From the NCBI RefSeq assembly GCF_009295635.1, contig NZ_WHIW01000016.1, positions 1-62,498 on the forward strand: DNA of 62,498 nucleotides. The letters are read 5' to 3'. The notes under the pieces are model-generated. The model was not told the DNA's origin. It was given only the letters and a program-made list of their open reading frames with translations, and searched no databases. Below, one piece after another: positions 26,434 through 34,777 of this stretch. Both the position numbers and the translations under genes were made by a program. Source of the stretch: Alkalilimnicola sp. S0819 (GTDB taxonomy: Bacteria; Pseudomonadota; Gammaproteobacteria; Nitrococcales; WHIW01). Position 1 is the stretch's first letter; every line of letters begins with the position of its first letter.

Positions 26434-26823
26434 TCAGGGCGGTAATACGTTCGCCCGCACGGTCCGGCGCACCAGGTCCTGCCGGGTGCCGTCCAACGCC
26501 CCCTGCTCCGCGGTGGCGCGCAACCAATACAGGGTGAACGGCTGTGGGTCCTGGTAGACCTGGGCCGTGCAACTGACCCGCACCGTGAAATTCTCCACGT
26601 TCAGGGTGCTGGCGGCGTCGCACTGGCTGGCATTCACCGCCCGGTGCCGGCCCCACTCCAGCCCGGCGCGAGCGGCGTAGTAGGCGCGGGCGCCCTGCAG
26701 ATGGCTCGCGCTGGCCACCACCTCGCTGGTGCTCACCCGCACGACGCCCACGCCAAGCGCGCTGAGTACCACGATGATGAAGATCGCGCTGACCAGGGAG
26801 AAACCACCTTGTGGGTCACGCAT
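26434..26823 (-). CDS. mshP: MSHA biogenesis protein MshP (minor pilin-like)
   Basis: A 129-residue protein with a short leader ending GG, then FSLVSAIFIIVVLSALGVGV. It lacks the Glu at +5 of most pilins, as MshP/PilX-type minor pilins do. It probably helps prime pilus assembly. The ATG at 26823 follows an AGGAG. It is the last msh gene seen; no mshQ follows, only pomA. Confidence 0.8.
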   Translation of the reverse strand: MRDPQGGFSLVSAIFIIVVLSALGVGVVRVSTSEVVASASHLQGARAYYAARAGLEWGRHRAVNASQCDAASTLNVENFTVRVSCTAQVYQDPQPFTLYWLRATAEQGALDGTRQDLVRRTVRANVLPP

Positions 26824-26833
26824 GGGCTCGCTC

Positions 26834-27709
26834 CTAGGGGGCATTGGGCTGGTGCACCTGGCGCAGCAGGTGCAACACCTGGCCTTCGTTGTCGCGCAGG
26901 CGGACCTCCAGGGTCACCAGGGCGCTGCGCTGGCTGTTGCCCGGTTGGTAGGTGAACGTGCAGCTTTCCACGCTGTCCAGCAGCACATCCCCCTGGCCGG
27001 CGAAGCTGGGCTGGTTCACCTGCCAGGGGTAGCCGGTGACCCGGCGCAGGGTGCCGGCCGCGCAGTAGTAACTCACCGGCGGCGTGGCCAGGTAGATGCG
27101 CTGGCGGGGCGAGCGGTAGAGGAAGCGATGAGCGGGCATGTCCACCCGGAACTCATTGCCGGTCGCGGTGAGGCTGATGGGGCCCACGTCGCCGGCGGCC
27201 CGGCTCGCCACGCCGGGGTTGCGCTCATTGGCCGCATCGCCGTAGATGCGCGGCTGATACTGACCGTTGGCCGGCTCGAAATCGGGAATATTGTAGATCA
27301 CCAGCCGCTCGCCCGCGGCCAGGTTCCCCGCGCTGGCCAGCGCCGTATTGCCGGCGTAGACATTGAAGGCATCGTCGCTGGCATCGAAGCGCAGGCGGTT
27401 TTCGGCATTGACGTGGGGCCCGGCGGGAGTCTCCCGGTAACGCGCCAGATCCCGGGTGGGCACGAATTCCAGCCGAGCGCCCTCCCCGCCCGGCACCCGC
27501 AGGCTGTTGGGCAGGGCGGTGGCAAGCTCCCGCGCCATGCGCCGCAGCGCCGTGTCGGCGGCGTAGCTCAGCGCCGCCCGGGAACCCACCAGGGCGGCAT
27601 TCTGCACCGGCCGGGCGATGAAGCTGCTGATCATGGTGGCGAGAATCCCGGCGATGACGATCACCACGATCAGCTCCACCAGCGTGAAACCCCGCTTAGC
27701 CCCCTTCAT
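26834..27709 (-). CDS. mshO: MSHA biogenesis protein MshO (minor pilin)
   Basis: This 291-residue prepilin has leader MKGAKRG, cleavage before FTLVELIVVIVIAGILA, then a large C-terminal globular domain with a Cys pair near the end. MshO-type minor pilins act in initiation of MSHA fibres. Its ATG overlaps the mshD stop codon (ATGA), which fixes the start at 27709 although the frame is open upstream. Confidence 0.87.
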   Translation of the reverse strand: MKGAKRGFTLVELIVVIVIAGILATMISSFIARPVQNAALVGSRAALSYAADTALRRMARELATALPNSLRVPGGEGARLEFVPTRDLARYRETPAGPHVNAENRLRFDASDDAFNVYAGNTALASAGNLAAGERLVIYNIPDFEPANGQYQPRIYGDAANERNPGVASRAAGDVGPISLTATGNEFRVDMPAHRFLYRSPRQRIYLATPPVSYYCAAGTLRRVTGYPWQVNQPSFAGQGDVLLDSVESCTFTYQPGNSQRSALVTLEVRLRDNEGQVLHLLRQVHQPNAP

Positions 27710-28206
27710 GGCGCCTCCGCGCGGTATGCGCGCAGCACCACCGGCGTGGCGAGCGCGGTGTTGCGCACCTGCACCTCGATGCGCGCCGCCTGGCCGCTGG
27801 CCGCCGTAATATCCCCCAGATCCGCACAGCTGATACTGATACTGACCCGGTAAGCGGCCAACTCCTGGATCAACTCGCCGAACTGGTTGCGCACCCGTCC
27901 ATCGATCTCCAGGCCGTGATAGTCGGTGATGTCGTCGAAACTGTCGCGCGTCTCGCCAGCCTCGGCGCCCGGCGAGGCGCAACCATCGCTGGGGTCGTCC
28001 GGGTCGCGCCAGGCGCGCATCAAGATCTCGTCCAGATAGCTCTCGGCCACGGCCACGGCCTGGGCCTGCACCATGGGCTGCACACTCAGGCGGGTGGCGC
28101 GGTTGATGGCCAGCAGCACACCGGTGAGCGCCACCGAAATAATGACAATGCTCACGATCAGCTCGATGAGGGTAGCCCCCCGGGCGCGCTCAGGGCAGAT
28201 AGACAT
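27706..28206 (-). CDS. mshD: MSHA biogenesis protein MshD (minor pilin)
   Basis: The 166-residue prepilin has leader MSICPERARG followed by ATLIELIVSIVIISVAL: Ala at +1, Glu at +5. The globular region carries a charged loop with two Cys. MshD is a minor pilin of the MSHA fibre. It overlaps mshC by 17 bases upstream and mshO by four bases downstream. Confidence 0.87.
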   Translation of the reverse strand: MSICPERARGATLIELIVSIVIISVALTGVLLAINRATRLSVQPMVQAQAVAVAESYLDEILMRAWRDPDDPSDGCASPGAEAGETRDSFDDITDYHGLEIDGRVRNQFGELIQELAAYRVSISISCADLGDITAASGQAARIEVQVRNTALATPVVLRAYRAEAP

Positions 28207-28687
28207 AGCCTGTCTCCTCCTCCACCCGCAGGCTGCGCCCGCCCACGTTCAACACGGTGCCCCCGCCCGCTTCCGGCTGCCCCAGGGCATTGAAGCGCAC
28301 AGTCGCGTTAAGGGCCGGCGCGGTCTGCCCCTGATAGGCACCGCTGCCCAGCGGGTCTCGCACGGCAACGTTGCCGCCATCGCAGGGCGTGGCGGTGGCG
28401 GTATTCTCGGCCGCCACGGTCAGGCTATACGCACCGCCGGCAATGGTCACCGTCACCGGACACTGGCTGGCGATGGCCAGACGCTGGGCATAGCGCAGCG
28501 CCGAGGCCAGTTCCTCCCGGCTGCCCAGCTCATCGAAGGCGCGGGTGCCGGCAAAACGACTGCCCGCCACCGCGGCGATCACACCGATGATCACCAACAC
28601 CAGGATCAGCTCCACCAGCGTAAAACCCCTGGCCAGGCCGGGGCCGGCGCTCAAGCGCCGGTTCTTATTGGTCGCGCCTGCGCTCAT
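28190..28687 (-). CDS. mshC: MSHA minor pilin MshC (GspH-like)
   Basis: A 165-residue prepilin with an unusually long 21-residue leader ending LARG, then FTLVELILVLVIIGVIA. The body (REELASALRYAQRLAIA) is that of GspH/FimT-type minor pilins. Its start overlaps the stop of the ligase-like gene (ATGA), so the two are coupled. Confidence 0.85.
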   Translation of the reverse strand: MSAGATNKNRRLSAGPGLARGFTLVELILVLVIIGVIAAVAGSRFAGTRAFDELGSREELASALRYAQRLAIASQCPVTVTIAGGAYSLTVAAENTATATPCDGGNVAVRDPLGSGAYQGQTAPALNATVRFNALGQPEAGGGTVLNVGGRSLRVEEETGYVYLP

Positions 28688-30579
28688 AAACGCTCCAGCA
28701 AGCGAAAATCCCGCGTACGGCGGGCGGCGTAGCGCAACATGGCGCTCTGCAGCTCATCGGCCCGCGAGCGCAGCGCCGCCGCGCCCTGCTCATCGCCCCG
28801 CGCAAGGCGAACATCGGCGGCCAGACGCAGATAGGCCAGCACCGGCCCGTGGGGCGGGTATCGGTATGCCAAGCCCGCTTCCAGCACCCGGGCGGCCCGC
28901 GCCTCCTGTCCCTGGCGTAGAAGATACACCGCGTAGGCGGTGCGCGCCTCCACATGCAGGGGATCCAGCGCCAGGGCCTGGCGATAATCTGACTCGATCA
29001 CGGCGCCGGCGTCGCCGGAGAGAACCCCGAGCCGGGCGCGCATCAAGGGCACCTGGGCGCGCAAGGGATTGGCCCTTGCGGCCCGGTCCAACAGGGCACG
29101 GGCGGTCTGCTGCAATTGCCGGCGACTGTCGCCGGGCACCTCGCCGCGCCCCAGCAATTCCAGCATCAGGCCGGCTCGGGCAAGATGGGCGGCATCCTGC
29201 CCGGGCAGCAGCCGCTGGACCCGCTGCAGGCGCCGGTCCGCGGCGATGATCTGGCCCTGCTCGGCCAAGGCCTGCGCCTGTTGCATCTGGTATCGGGCGC
29301 TGCCCAGGGCGAGGAAGTACAGCAACGGGAAGGCGGCCAAGAGCACCAGCACCAGGCGCGCGGCGCGGGCACCCAGCCAGTCGGGCCTGACCAGCGGCGT
29401 GACGGGGACCACGGCCTCCACCGCGGCGAGTTGCAACAGGCGCCCGACGTACAACCCCGCCAGCAGCAGAATGGCGAGGATGTAGAAATTGAAGGTGAAC
29501 AGGGTGTGCACGCCCACCGCCAGCAGCCCGGCCCACAGGCCGGCGAATTCCGTGCGCGCCCGCGTATCCCGTGCGCGGTGCAGATAACGCAGCCCCAGCC
29601 ACAGCAGAGCCAGGGAGAAGGCCGTGAGCAGCAGCAACCCCGGCCAACCCGCCTCCACGGCGAACTGCAGATAATCGTTATGCACGTAGAAGCCGCCGCT
29701 GCCGTCGGCGGGCTGGCGAAACGGCGGATAGGCGACCCAGAAGGTGCCCAGGCCCCAGCCCAGCCAGGGCCGCTCCAGGAACATCCGCCAGGCGGATTCC
29801 CAGATCACGAAGCGATCGGCCCCGGCGCTACCCGGCTCGGCCAGGCTGGCGAGCCGGGCGCCGGCCAGGCCATCGGTCAGCAACTCCCCCAGCACCAACC
29901 CCAGCAGCACGCTGACGAGGGCCAGGCCCAGGCTCCGCCACTGGCGACGAACGGTCAGCGCCAGGCTGTAGGCGGCCAAACCCGCCCCCAGGCCCAGCAA
30001 GGCGCCCCGGCTGCCCACCAGGGCAAGCCCCAGGGCCAGCAGGACGATCAGCGCATAGCCGCGGGCACGCCCCGCAGCCAGCAGGCCCAGGGTGGCGAGC
30101 AGGATCAGGTTCAGGAAGGCCGCCAGAGAGTTCTTGTTCAGGAATGGGCCGGAGGGCTCCAGTTCCCATCTCAGTTGCCAGAGTTGCCACAGCACCAGCA
30201 GCAAGCCCAGGGCCAGCACCCCGCCCATGAAGTACCGCCAGGGGCGGGGCTCCGGCTGCCACTGCCAGAGCAGCGCGGCGGCCAGGGGCAGCGCGCCGAA
30301 CCACCAGAAGCCGATGGCGCTGAGATACCCCACCTCGCTCCACAGCGTGCTGGCGCCCAGCCACAGCCACAGGGCGGCGAGCGTGTACACCGCGGCGCTG
30401 CGGGGCAGGCCCCGCAAGGCGGGCGCGGGCAGGAAGCGAGCGGTGAGCAGCGCCAGCAGCAGGCAGGACAGGGCCGCGGAGAACAGCAACAGGCGTTGGC
30501 CGTTGAACAGCACGGCGAACAGCAGCGCGGCGCCGGACAGCAGGCCCAGGGCCAGGGATCGAGGCGGGAAACCAGGCAT
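28684..30579 (-). CDS. O-antigen ligase-family membrane protein with TPR tail
   Basis: A 631-residue protein with about 11-12 membrane helices in the first 430 residues and a Wzy_C-type periplasmic loop. That loop has FVIWESAWRMFLERPWLGWG (about 250) and VHNDYLQFAVEAGWPG (about 300), including the His-Asn of the active loop. A C-terminal soluble region of TPR-like repeats (about 450-610) follows. Relatives join O-antigen to lipid A or transfer glycans onto pilins (PglL/PilO types). It lies between mshA and mshC and is translationally coupled to mshC, so a role in pilin or surface glycosylation is inferred. GTG starts three or fewer codons upstream are possible. Confidence 0.82.
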   Translation of the reverse strand: MPGFPPRSLALGLLSGAALLFAVLFNGQRLLLFSAALSCLLLALLTARFLPAPALRGLPRSAAVYTLAALWLWLGASTLWSEVGYLSAIGFWWFGALPLAAALLWQWQPEPRPWRYFMGGVLALGLLLVLWQLWQLRWELEPSGPFLNKNSLAAFLNLILLATLGLLAAGRARGYALIVLLALGLALVGSRGALLGLGAGLAAYSLALTVRRQWRSLGLALVSVLLGLVLGELLTDGLAGARLASLAEPGSAGADRFVIWESAWRMFLERPWLGWGLGTFWVAYPPFRQPADGSGGFYVHNDYLQFAVEAGWPGLLLLTAFSLALLWLGLRYLHRARDTRARTEFAGLWAGLLAVGVHTLFTFNFYILAILLLAGLYVGRLLQLAAVEAVVPVTPLVRPDWLGARAARLVLVLLAAFPLLYFLALGSARYQMQQAQALAEQGQIIAADRRLQRVQRLLPGQDAAHLARAGLMLELLGRGEVPGDSRRQLQQTARALLDRAARANPLRAQVPLMRARLGVLSGDAGAVIESDYRQALALDPLHVEARTAYAVYLLRQGQEARAARVLEAGLAYRYPPHGPVLAYLRLAADVRLARGDEQGAAALRSRADELQSAMLRYAARRTRDFRLLERL

Positions 30580-30616
30580 GCGCACCACTTGGAAAACCCC
30601 GGGTCCGTACGAGAAA

Positions 30617-30637
30617 GGGCCCTCCGGTGGAGGGCCC
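30617..30637 (-). terminator. Rho-independent-type terminator after mshA
   Basis: GGGCCCTCC (30617-30625) and GGAGGGCCC (30629-30637) form a perfect 9-bp stem with a 3-nt loop. On the minus strand it is followed by TTTCT and lies 30 bases after the mshA stop. It likely raises mshA transcript relative to downstream genes. Confidence 0.65.
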
Positions 30638-30667
30638 CCTTATGCCTTCAAGACATCAGGCGATGGA

Positions 30668-31126
30668 TCAGCTGCTGGGATCGCTGTCCACGGTCACCTG
30701 GCCGTTGCTCGGATCGTAGCTGATCGACATATTCGCGGTGCCCTGGTAGGTGAACACGCAGGGGCTGGCGCCGGTGATGGAATAATCCGCATTGGCACCG
30801 GAGGCGCTGGGCGGGTTGCTCATCACACCGTTCCAGCTGCCGAGGCACTGGGCGTTGCTGCTGCCCGCCGGCCAGCCGCTGGCATTCACCGCTACCGTCG
30901 TGCCGTCCATGTTCACGCTGGCGCCGCTCTGGCCTTCGGCGAACCACAGGGCATGAGCCAGCTGCACGCCGGAGGCGAAGCCGCCACCGGCACCTTCCAC
31001 GGCGGCCACGTGGGCCTCTTCACTCACATCGATGAACCGCGGCAGGGCGGTGGCCGCCAGGATGCCAAGGATGACGATGACGATGACCAGTTCGATCAGG
31101 GTAAAACCCGCTTGGACGCGCTTCAT
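30668..31126 (-). CDS. mshA: MSHA major pilin MshA
   Basis: The 152-residue prepilin has leader MKRVQAG and mature start FTLIELVIVIVILGILAATA with Glu at +5. A short globular domain follows, with two cysteines (QCLGS and PCVFTYQ) that can close the D-loop. It is the likely main subunit: small, followed by a strong hairpin and placed as mshA is in other MSHA loci. The start at 31126 is set by the leader length. Confidence 0.88.
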   Translation of the reverse strand: MKRVQAGFTLIELVIVIVILGILAATALPRFIDVSEEAHVAAVEGAGGGFASGVQLAHALWFAEGQSGASVNMDGTTVAVNASGWPAGSSNAQCLGSWNGVMSNPPSASGANADYSITGASPCVFTYQGTANMSISYDPSNGQVTVDSDPSS

Positions 31127-31202
31127 TATTGCAAGACTCCGCAAAGTAAGAGGATTTTCTTCGCCGCTGCGCGTCCCTGTTCCCGCGGCGCTTTGTACTT
31201 TT

Positions 31203-31802
31203 TCAAAGCCCGGCCGCCCCACGCGGCCCGACATCGGCCTTCCCTGCCCAGCCTTCACTCATCGGCTCAGTAGGCCACGAATATGACGTGCGAGACACGA
31301 TCTGTAAACCCCGAATGCGGTCATTGTCCGCATCGAAGGCCCCGTCGCCGTCGCGATCCTCGTAGACCAGGCGCAGGGCGAAGCGCAGCCGATCCCCCGC
31401 CTCGATGGCGATGGCATCCGCGGCACGGGGCAAATAGACCAGCTCGCGGCTCCCCAGGTCGAAGTACCAGCTGCCCGGCGGCACCGGCGGCTCGGCGCCC
31501 AGAAAGGCGCCGGCGTAATTGACCGGCGGCTCTTGCAGAAGACCGATGGGGTTGTCCCCTGCCCGCTCCGGCAGGCGCGCCACGCGCCCCTCCAGGATAT
31601 GCTCGGCGACATCCAGACCCACGGCGCTGCGCAGGCTGCCCAGGGTGCGCTCCATGGCCACCCGCTCCGCCTCCACCCGCAGCGCGGCCAGGCGGTCGAC
31701 GGCGAACATTATGAGCACACTCACCAGCACCACGACGATGACCAGCTCCAGCAGCGTGAAGCCGGCCTGGGCGCCCGCCCGTGTTTCGCGCGGCCCGGCC
31801 AT
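31203..31802 (-). CDS. Prepilin-like protein in the mshB/mshF position
   Basis: This 199-residue protein has a leader ending QAG, then FTLLELVIVVVLVSVLIMF with Glu at +5. Its globular part is longer than that of MshA and carries an acidic DRDGDG stretch that could bind calcium. It lies between mshG and mshA, where MshF and MshB are found. Its ATG overlaps the mshG stop (TGATG). Either name could apply; similarity alone does not settle it. Confidence 0.75.
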   Translation of the reverse strand: MAGPRETRAGAQAGFTLLELVIVVVLVSVLIMFAVDRLAALRVEAERVAMERTLGSLRSAVGLDVAEHILEGRVARLPERAGDNPIGLLQEPPVNYAGAFLGAEPPVPPGSWYFDLGSRELVYLPRAADAIAIEAGDRLRFALRLVYEDRDGDGAFDADNDRIRGLQIVSRTSYSWPTEPMSEGWAGKADVGPRGAAGL

Positions 31803-33025
31803 CAATTGCGCGCCGCGCTGGCCAGATCCCACATGGGCAGGAACACCCCCAGGGCGAGCACCAGCACCATGATGCCGATGGCGATGATCATGATGGGCTC
31901 GATATAGGCGCTGAGCCGCTTGAGGTCGTAATCGACTTCCCGCTCATAGAATTCCGCCACCTCCTGCATCATGTCGTCCACCCGGCCGGTTTCCTCGCCC
32001 ACGGCAAGCATCTGCAGCACCAGCGGCGTGAACATATCGCTGGTCACGGCGGTGCGGGTAAGGCTCTCGCCGCGCTCGATGCCGTTGCGCATGGTCAGCA
32101 CCCGGGCGGCCACGTAGGCGTTGTCCACGGCGCGGGCCACCACGGTGAGCGCCTGGATCAGCGGCACGCCGGAACGCATGGAGAGCGCGAAGGAGCGGGC
32201 GAAGCGGGCCAGGGTCGCGCGCAGGATCAGATTCCCCACCACCGGCAGGCGCAGCTTGTAGCGATCCCAGCGATACTCGCCGGACTCGGTGCGCACGTAC
32301 CAGATCAGCCCGGCCACGGCGGCGACGAGCAGCACGCTGATATGCACCCAGTAGGCGAGGAAGAAATTCGAGGTGCCGATCAACAGCCGTGTGGCCCAGG
32401 GCAGATCGGCATCGAAACTGGCGAACACCCCGGCGAAAGCGGGAATGACCTTGAGATTGATGATGAACATGGCCGCGGTGATGGCCACGAAGACCATCAG
32501 CGGATAACGCAGCGCCGTCTTCACCCGCTCGCGGGTTTCCTTGTCCAGCTCCAGGTGGCGGGCGATCTGCAGGAAGGCCTCTTCCAGGCGGCCGGAGTTC
32601 TCCCCCACCTGGATGATGCTCACGTACAGGCTGTTGAACACATCCGGGTGGGCGCGCAGGGATTCCCCCAGCGCCCGGCCCGATTCCAGGCTCTCGGTGA
32701 TCTCACCGAGCACGCGTTTGAGGCGTGTGCTCTTGGCCGTCTCCGCCAGGCCCTTCATGGCGCGGATGATGGGCACCCCGGCGCGGGTGAGCGTGTACAT
32801 CTGGCGGCTGAACATCACCAGCTCGTCCAGGCTTACCCGCCGCTCCCAGAGCTGCAGGTTCGACAAATCCAGGCCGCCGCCGGATGCCGCCTTCTCGCGG
32901 ATATCGATGGGCGTGATGCCGTTGTCCATCAGCTGGCTGGCCACGGCGTCCGCCGAGGCCGCCTCCAGTTCGCCCTCCAGGAACTCGCCCCGGCTGCTCC
33001 GGGCCTTGTAGTGGAAATGCGCCAC
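31802..33025 (-). CDS. mshG: MSHA inner-membrane platform protein MshG (GspF/PilC family)
   Basis: The 407-residue protein shows two GspF domains (about 70-190 and 270-395), with the conserved GVPIIRAMKGLAE and GVPLIQALTVVA helices and three membrane segments. It is the inner-membrane platform on which MshE acts to add pilins. It follows mshE by three bases. Confidence 0.92.
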   Translation of the reverse strand: MAHFHYKARSSRGEFLEGELEAASADAVASQLMDNGITPIDIREKAASGGGLDLSNLQLWERRVSLDELVMFSRQMYTLTRAGVPIIRAMKGLAETAKSTRLKRVLGEITESLESGRALGESLRAHPDVFNSLYVSIIQVGENSGRLEEAFLQIARHLELDKETRERVKTALRYPLMVFVAITAAMFIINLKVIPAFAGVFASFDADLPWATRLLIGTSNFFLAYWVHISVLLVAAVAGLIWYVRTESGEYRWDRYKLRLPVVGNLILRATLARFARSFALSMRSGVPLIQALTVVARAVDNAYVAARVLTMRNGIERGESLTRTAVTSDMFTPLVLQMLAVGEETGRVDDMMQEVAEFYEREVDYDLKRLSAYIEPIMIIAIGIMVLVLALGVFLPMWDLASAARN

Positions 33026-33028
33026 CGA

Positions 33029-34765
33029 TCAGGCCTCCGCCGCCTCGTCGAGCACCGTGGGCGCATCCAGCACCGTGTCCAGCTCCCCGGCGACCCGCAG
33101 CACCTCTTCCATGCTGGTCACGCCCTGCAGGGCGTAGTCCGTGGCGACGCGCCCCAGGGGGCGGTAGTCGGGGTTGGCGGCGGCGGCACGGGCGAAGGCG
33201 GCCTGGTCGTTGCGGCGCAGGGCATCGGTCATGGCGCCGTCCAGTTCCAGCAGCTCGTAGACACCCACGCGCCCCCGGTAGCCGGTGTTGTTGCAGTGGC
33301 TGCAGCCCAGGCCCCGGTGCAGCTCCAGCGGGGTGTCCTCGCTCACCACGCCGCGCAGCCAGGCCCGCTCCTGGGCGTCGGGCTCATACGTCTGGCGACA
33401 GCTGTCGCAGATCCGCCGCAGCAGCCGCTGGGCGATGATGCCGCGCAGGGAGGCGGCGAGCAGGAAGCTCTCCGCCCCCATATCCAGCAGCCGGATGGCG
33501 GTGGAGACGGCGTCGTTGGTATGCAGGGTGGAGAGCACCAGATGGCCGGTGACGGCGGCGCGCAGGCCGATCTCGGCGGTCTCCTGGTCGCGCATCTCAC
33601 CGACCATGACGATGTCCGGGTCCTGGCGCAGAGCGGCGCGCAGCACGCCGGCGAAGCTCAGGCCGATGCGCTCGGCCACCTGCACCTGGTTGATGCGCGG
33701 CAGGCGATACTCCACCGGGTCTTCCACGGTGATGATCTTCTTGGCCGCCTCGTTGAGCTCCGAAAGCGCGCCGTAGAGCGTGGTGGTCTTGCCCGAGCCG
33801 GTGGGGCCGGTGACCAGCACCAGGCCGTGGGGGTGGCGCACCAGGGCGCGGAAGCGGCGCATGACCTCCTCGGGCATGCCCAATTGCGCCAGGTTCAACA
33901 GGCCGCTGGACTGATCCAGCAGGCGCATGACCACGGATTCGCCGTGCTGCACGGGCATGGTGGAGACACGCACGTCCACGCTGCGCCCCTTGACCTTGAT
34001 GTTGAAGCGCCCGTCCTGGGGCAGGCGCTTTTCCGAGATATTCAGCCCCGCCATGAGCTTGAGGCGCAGCACCAGCGCCGGCGCGATGCGGTGCTCCTTC
34101 ATGACGTGCTCCTGGAGCACGCCGTCCACGCGCTGGCGGATGCGCAGCATGCCCTCGTCGGGCTCGATGTGGATATCGGAGGCGCCCACCTGCACCGCGT
34201 CCTCGAACACGGTCTGCAGCAGCTTCACCACCGGGGCGTTGGCGGTTTCCTCGTTCTCCACCAGCTGCTGCAGGTCGAAATCGTCCTCGCCCAGCTCTTC
34301 GCCCAATTCCTCCGCGAGGTGGCTGATCTCCTCGGTGCGCCGATAGACCGTGTCCACGGTGCGCAGCAGCTCGGATTCGCGCACCACCGCCAGGCGCACG
34401 GGCTTGCGCAGGATGCGAGCCAGTTCGTCGTAGGCGAAGATATCGGTGGCGTCGGCCATGCCCACCAGGAAATCCTCGTCGGTCTCGTCCAGGACGATGG
34501 CCCGGTAGCGCCGGGCGTGGGTCTCGGGCAGCTTGCGCACCGTCTCCGGGCGGAACTGATAGGTCTTCAGATCGACGAAGGGCACCGCCAGCTGCTGGGA
34601 GAGGAAGTTGAGCAGGTCATCCTCGGTGAGGTACCCCAGCTCGATGAGGGTGCGACCGAGCTTGCGCCCGCTGCGCTTCTGCTCGTCGAGCGCCGATTGC
34701 AGCTGCCCCTCGGAGATGATCTTGTTCTGAACCAGCAGGTCACCGATTCGGATTTTCTTGCGCAT
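33029..34765 (-). CDS. mshE: MSHA assembly ATPase MshE with c-di-GMP-binding MshEN domain
   Basis: A GspE-family hexameric ATPase of 578 residues that powers MSHA pilus extension. The N terminus carries two MshEN motifs (RIGDLLVQ.. about 6-28, and KLGRTLIELGYLTEDDLL about 35-55), which bind c-di-GMP in Vibrio MshE. Then come a Walker A GPTGSGKTTT (about 325), Asp and His boxes, Walker B and a four-cysteine zinc site (CDSC..CSHC near 455-495). The start is ATG 34765, 12 bases after mshN. Confidence 0.94.
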   Translation of the reverse strand: MRKKIRIGDLLVQNKIISEGQLQSALDEQKRSGRKLGRTLIELGYLTEDDLLNFLSQQLAVPFVDLKTYQFRPETVRKLPETHARRYRAIVLDETDEDFLVGMADATDIFAYDELARILRKPVRLAVVRESELLRTVDTVYRRTEEISHLAEELGEELGEDDFDLQQLVENEETANAPVVKLLQTVFEDAVQVGASDIHIEPDEGMLRIRQRVDGVLQEHVMKEHRIAPALVLRLKLMAGLNISEKRLPQDGRFNIKVKGRSVDVRVSTMPVQHGESVVMRLLDQSSGLLNLAQLGMPEEVMRRFRALVRHPHGLVLVTGPTGSGKTTTLYGALSELNEAAKKIITVEDPVEYRLPRINQVQVAERIGLSFAGVLRAALRQDPDIVMVGEMRDQETAEIGLRAAVTGHLVLSTLHTNDAVSTAIRLLDMGAESFLLAASLRGIIAQRLLRRICDSCRQTYEPDAQERAWLRGVVSEDTPLELHRGLGCSHCNNTGYRGRVGVYELLELDGAMTDALRRNDQAAFARAAAANPDYRPLGRVATDYALQGVTSMEEVLRVAGELDTVLDAPTVLDEAAEA

Positions 34766-34777
34766 GGGCCGCTCGCC

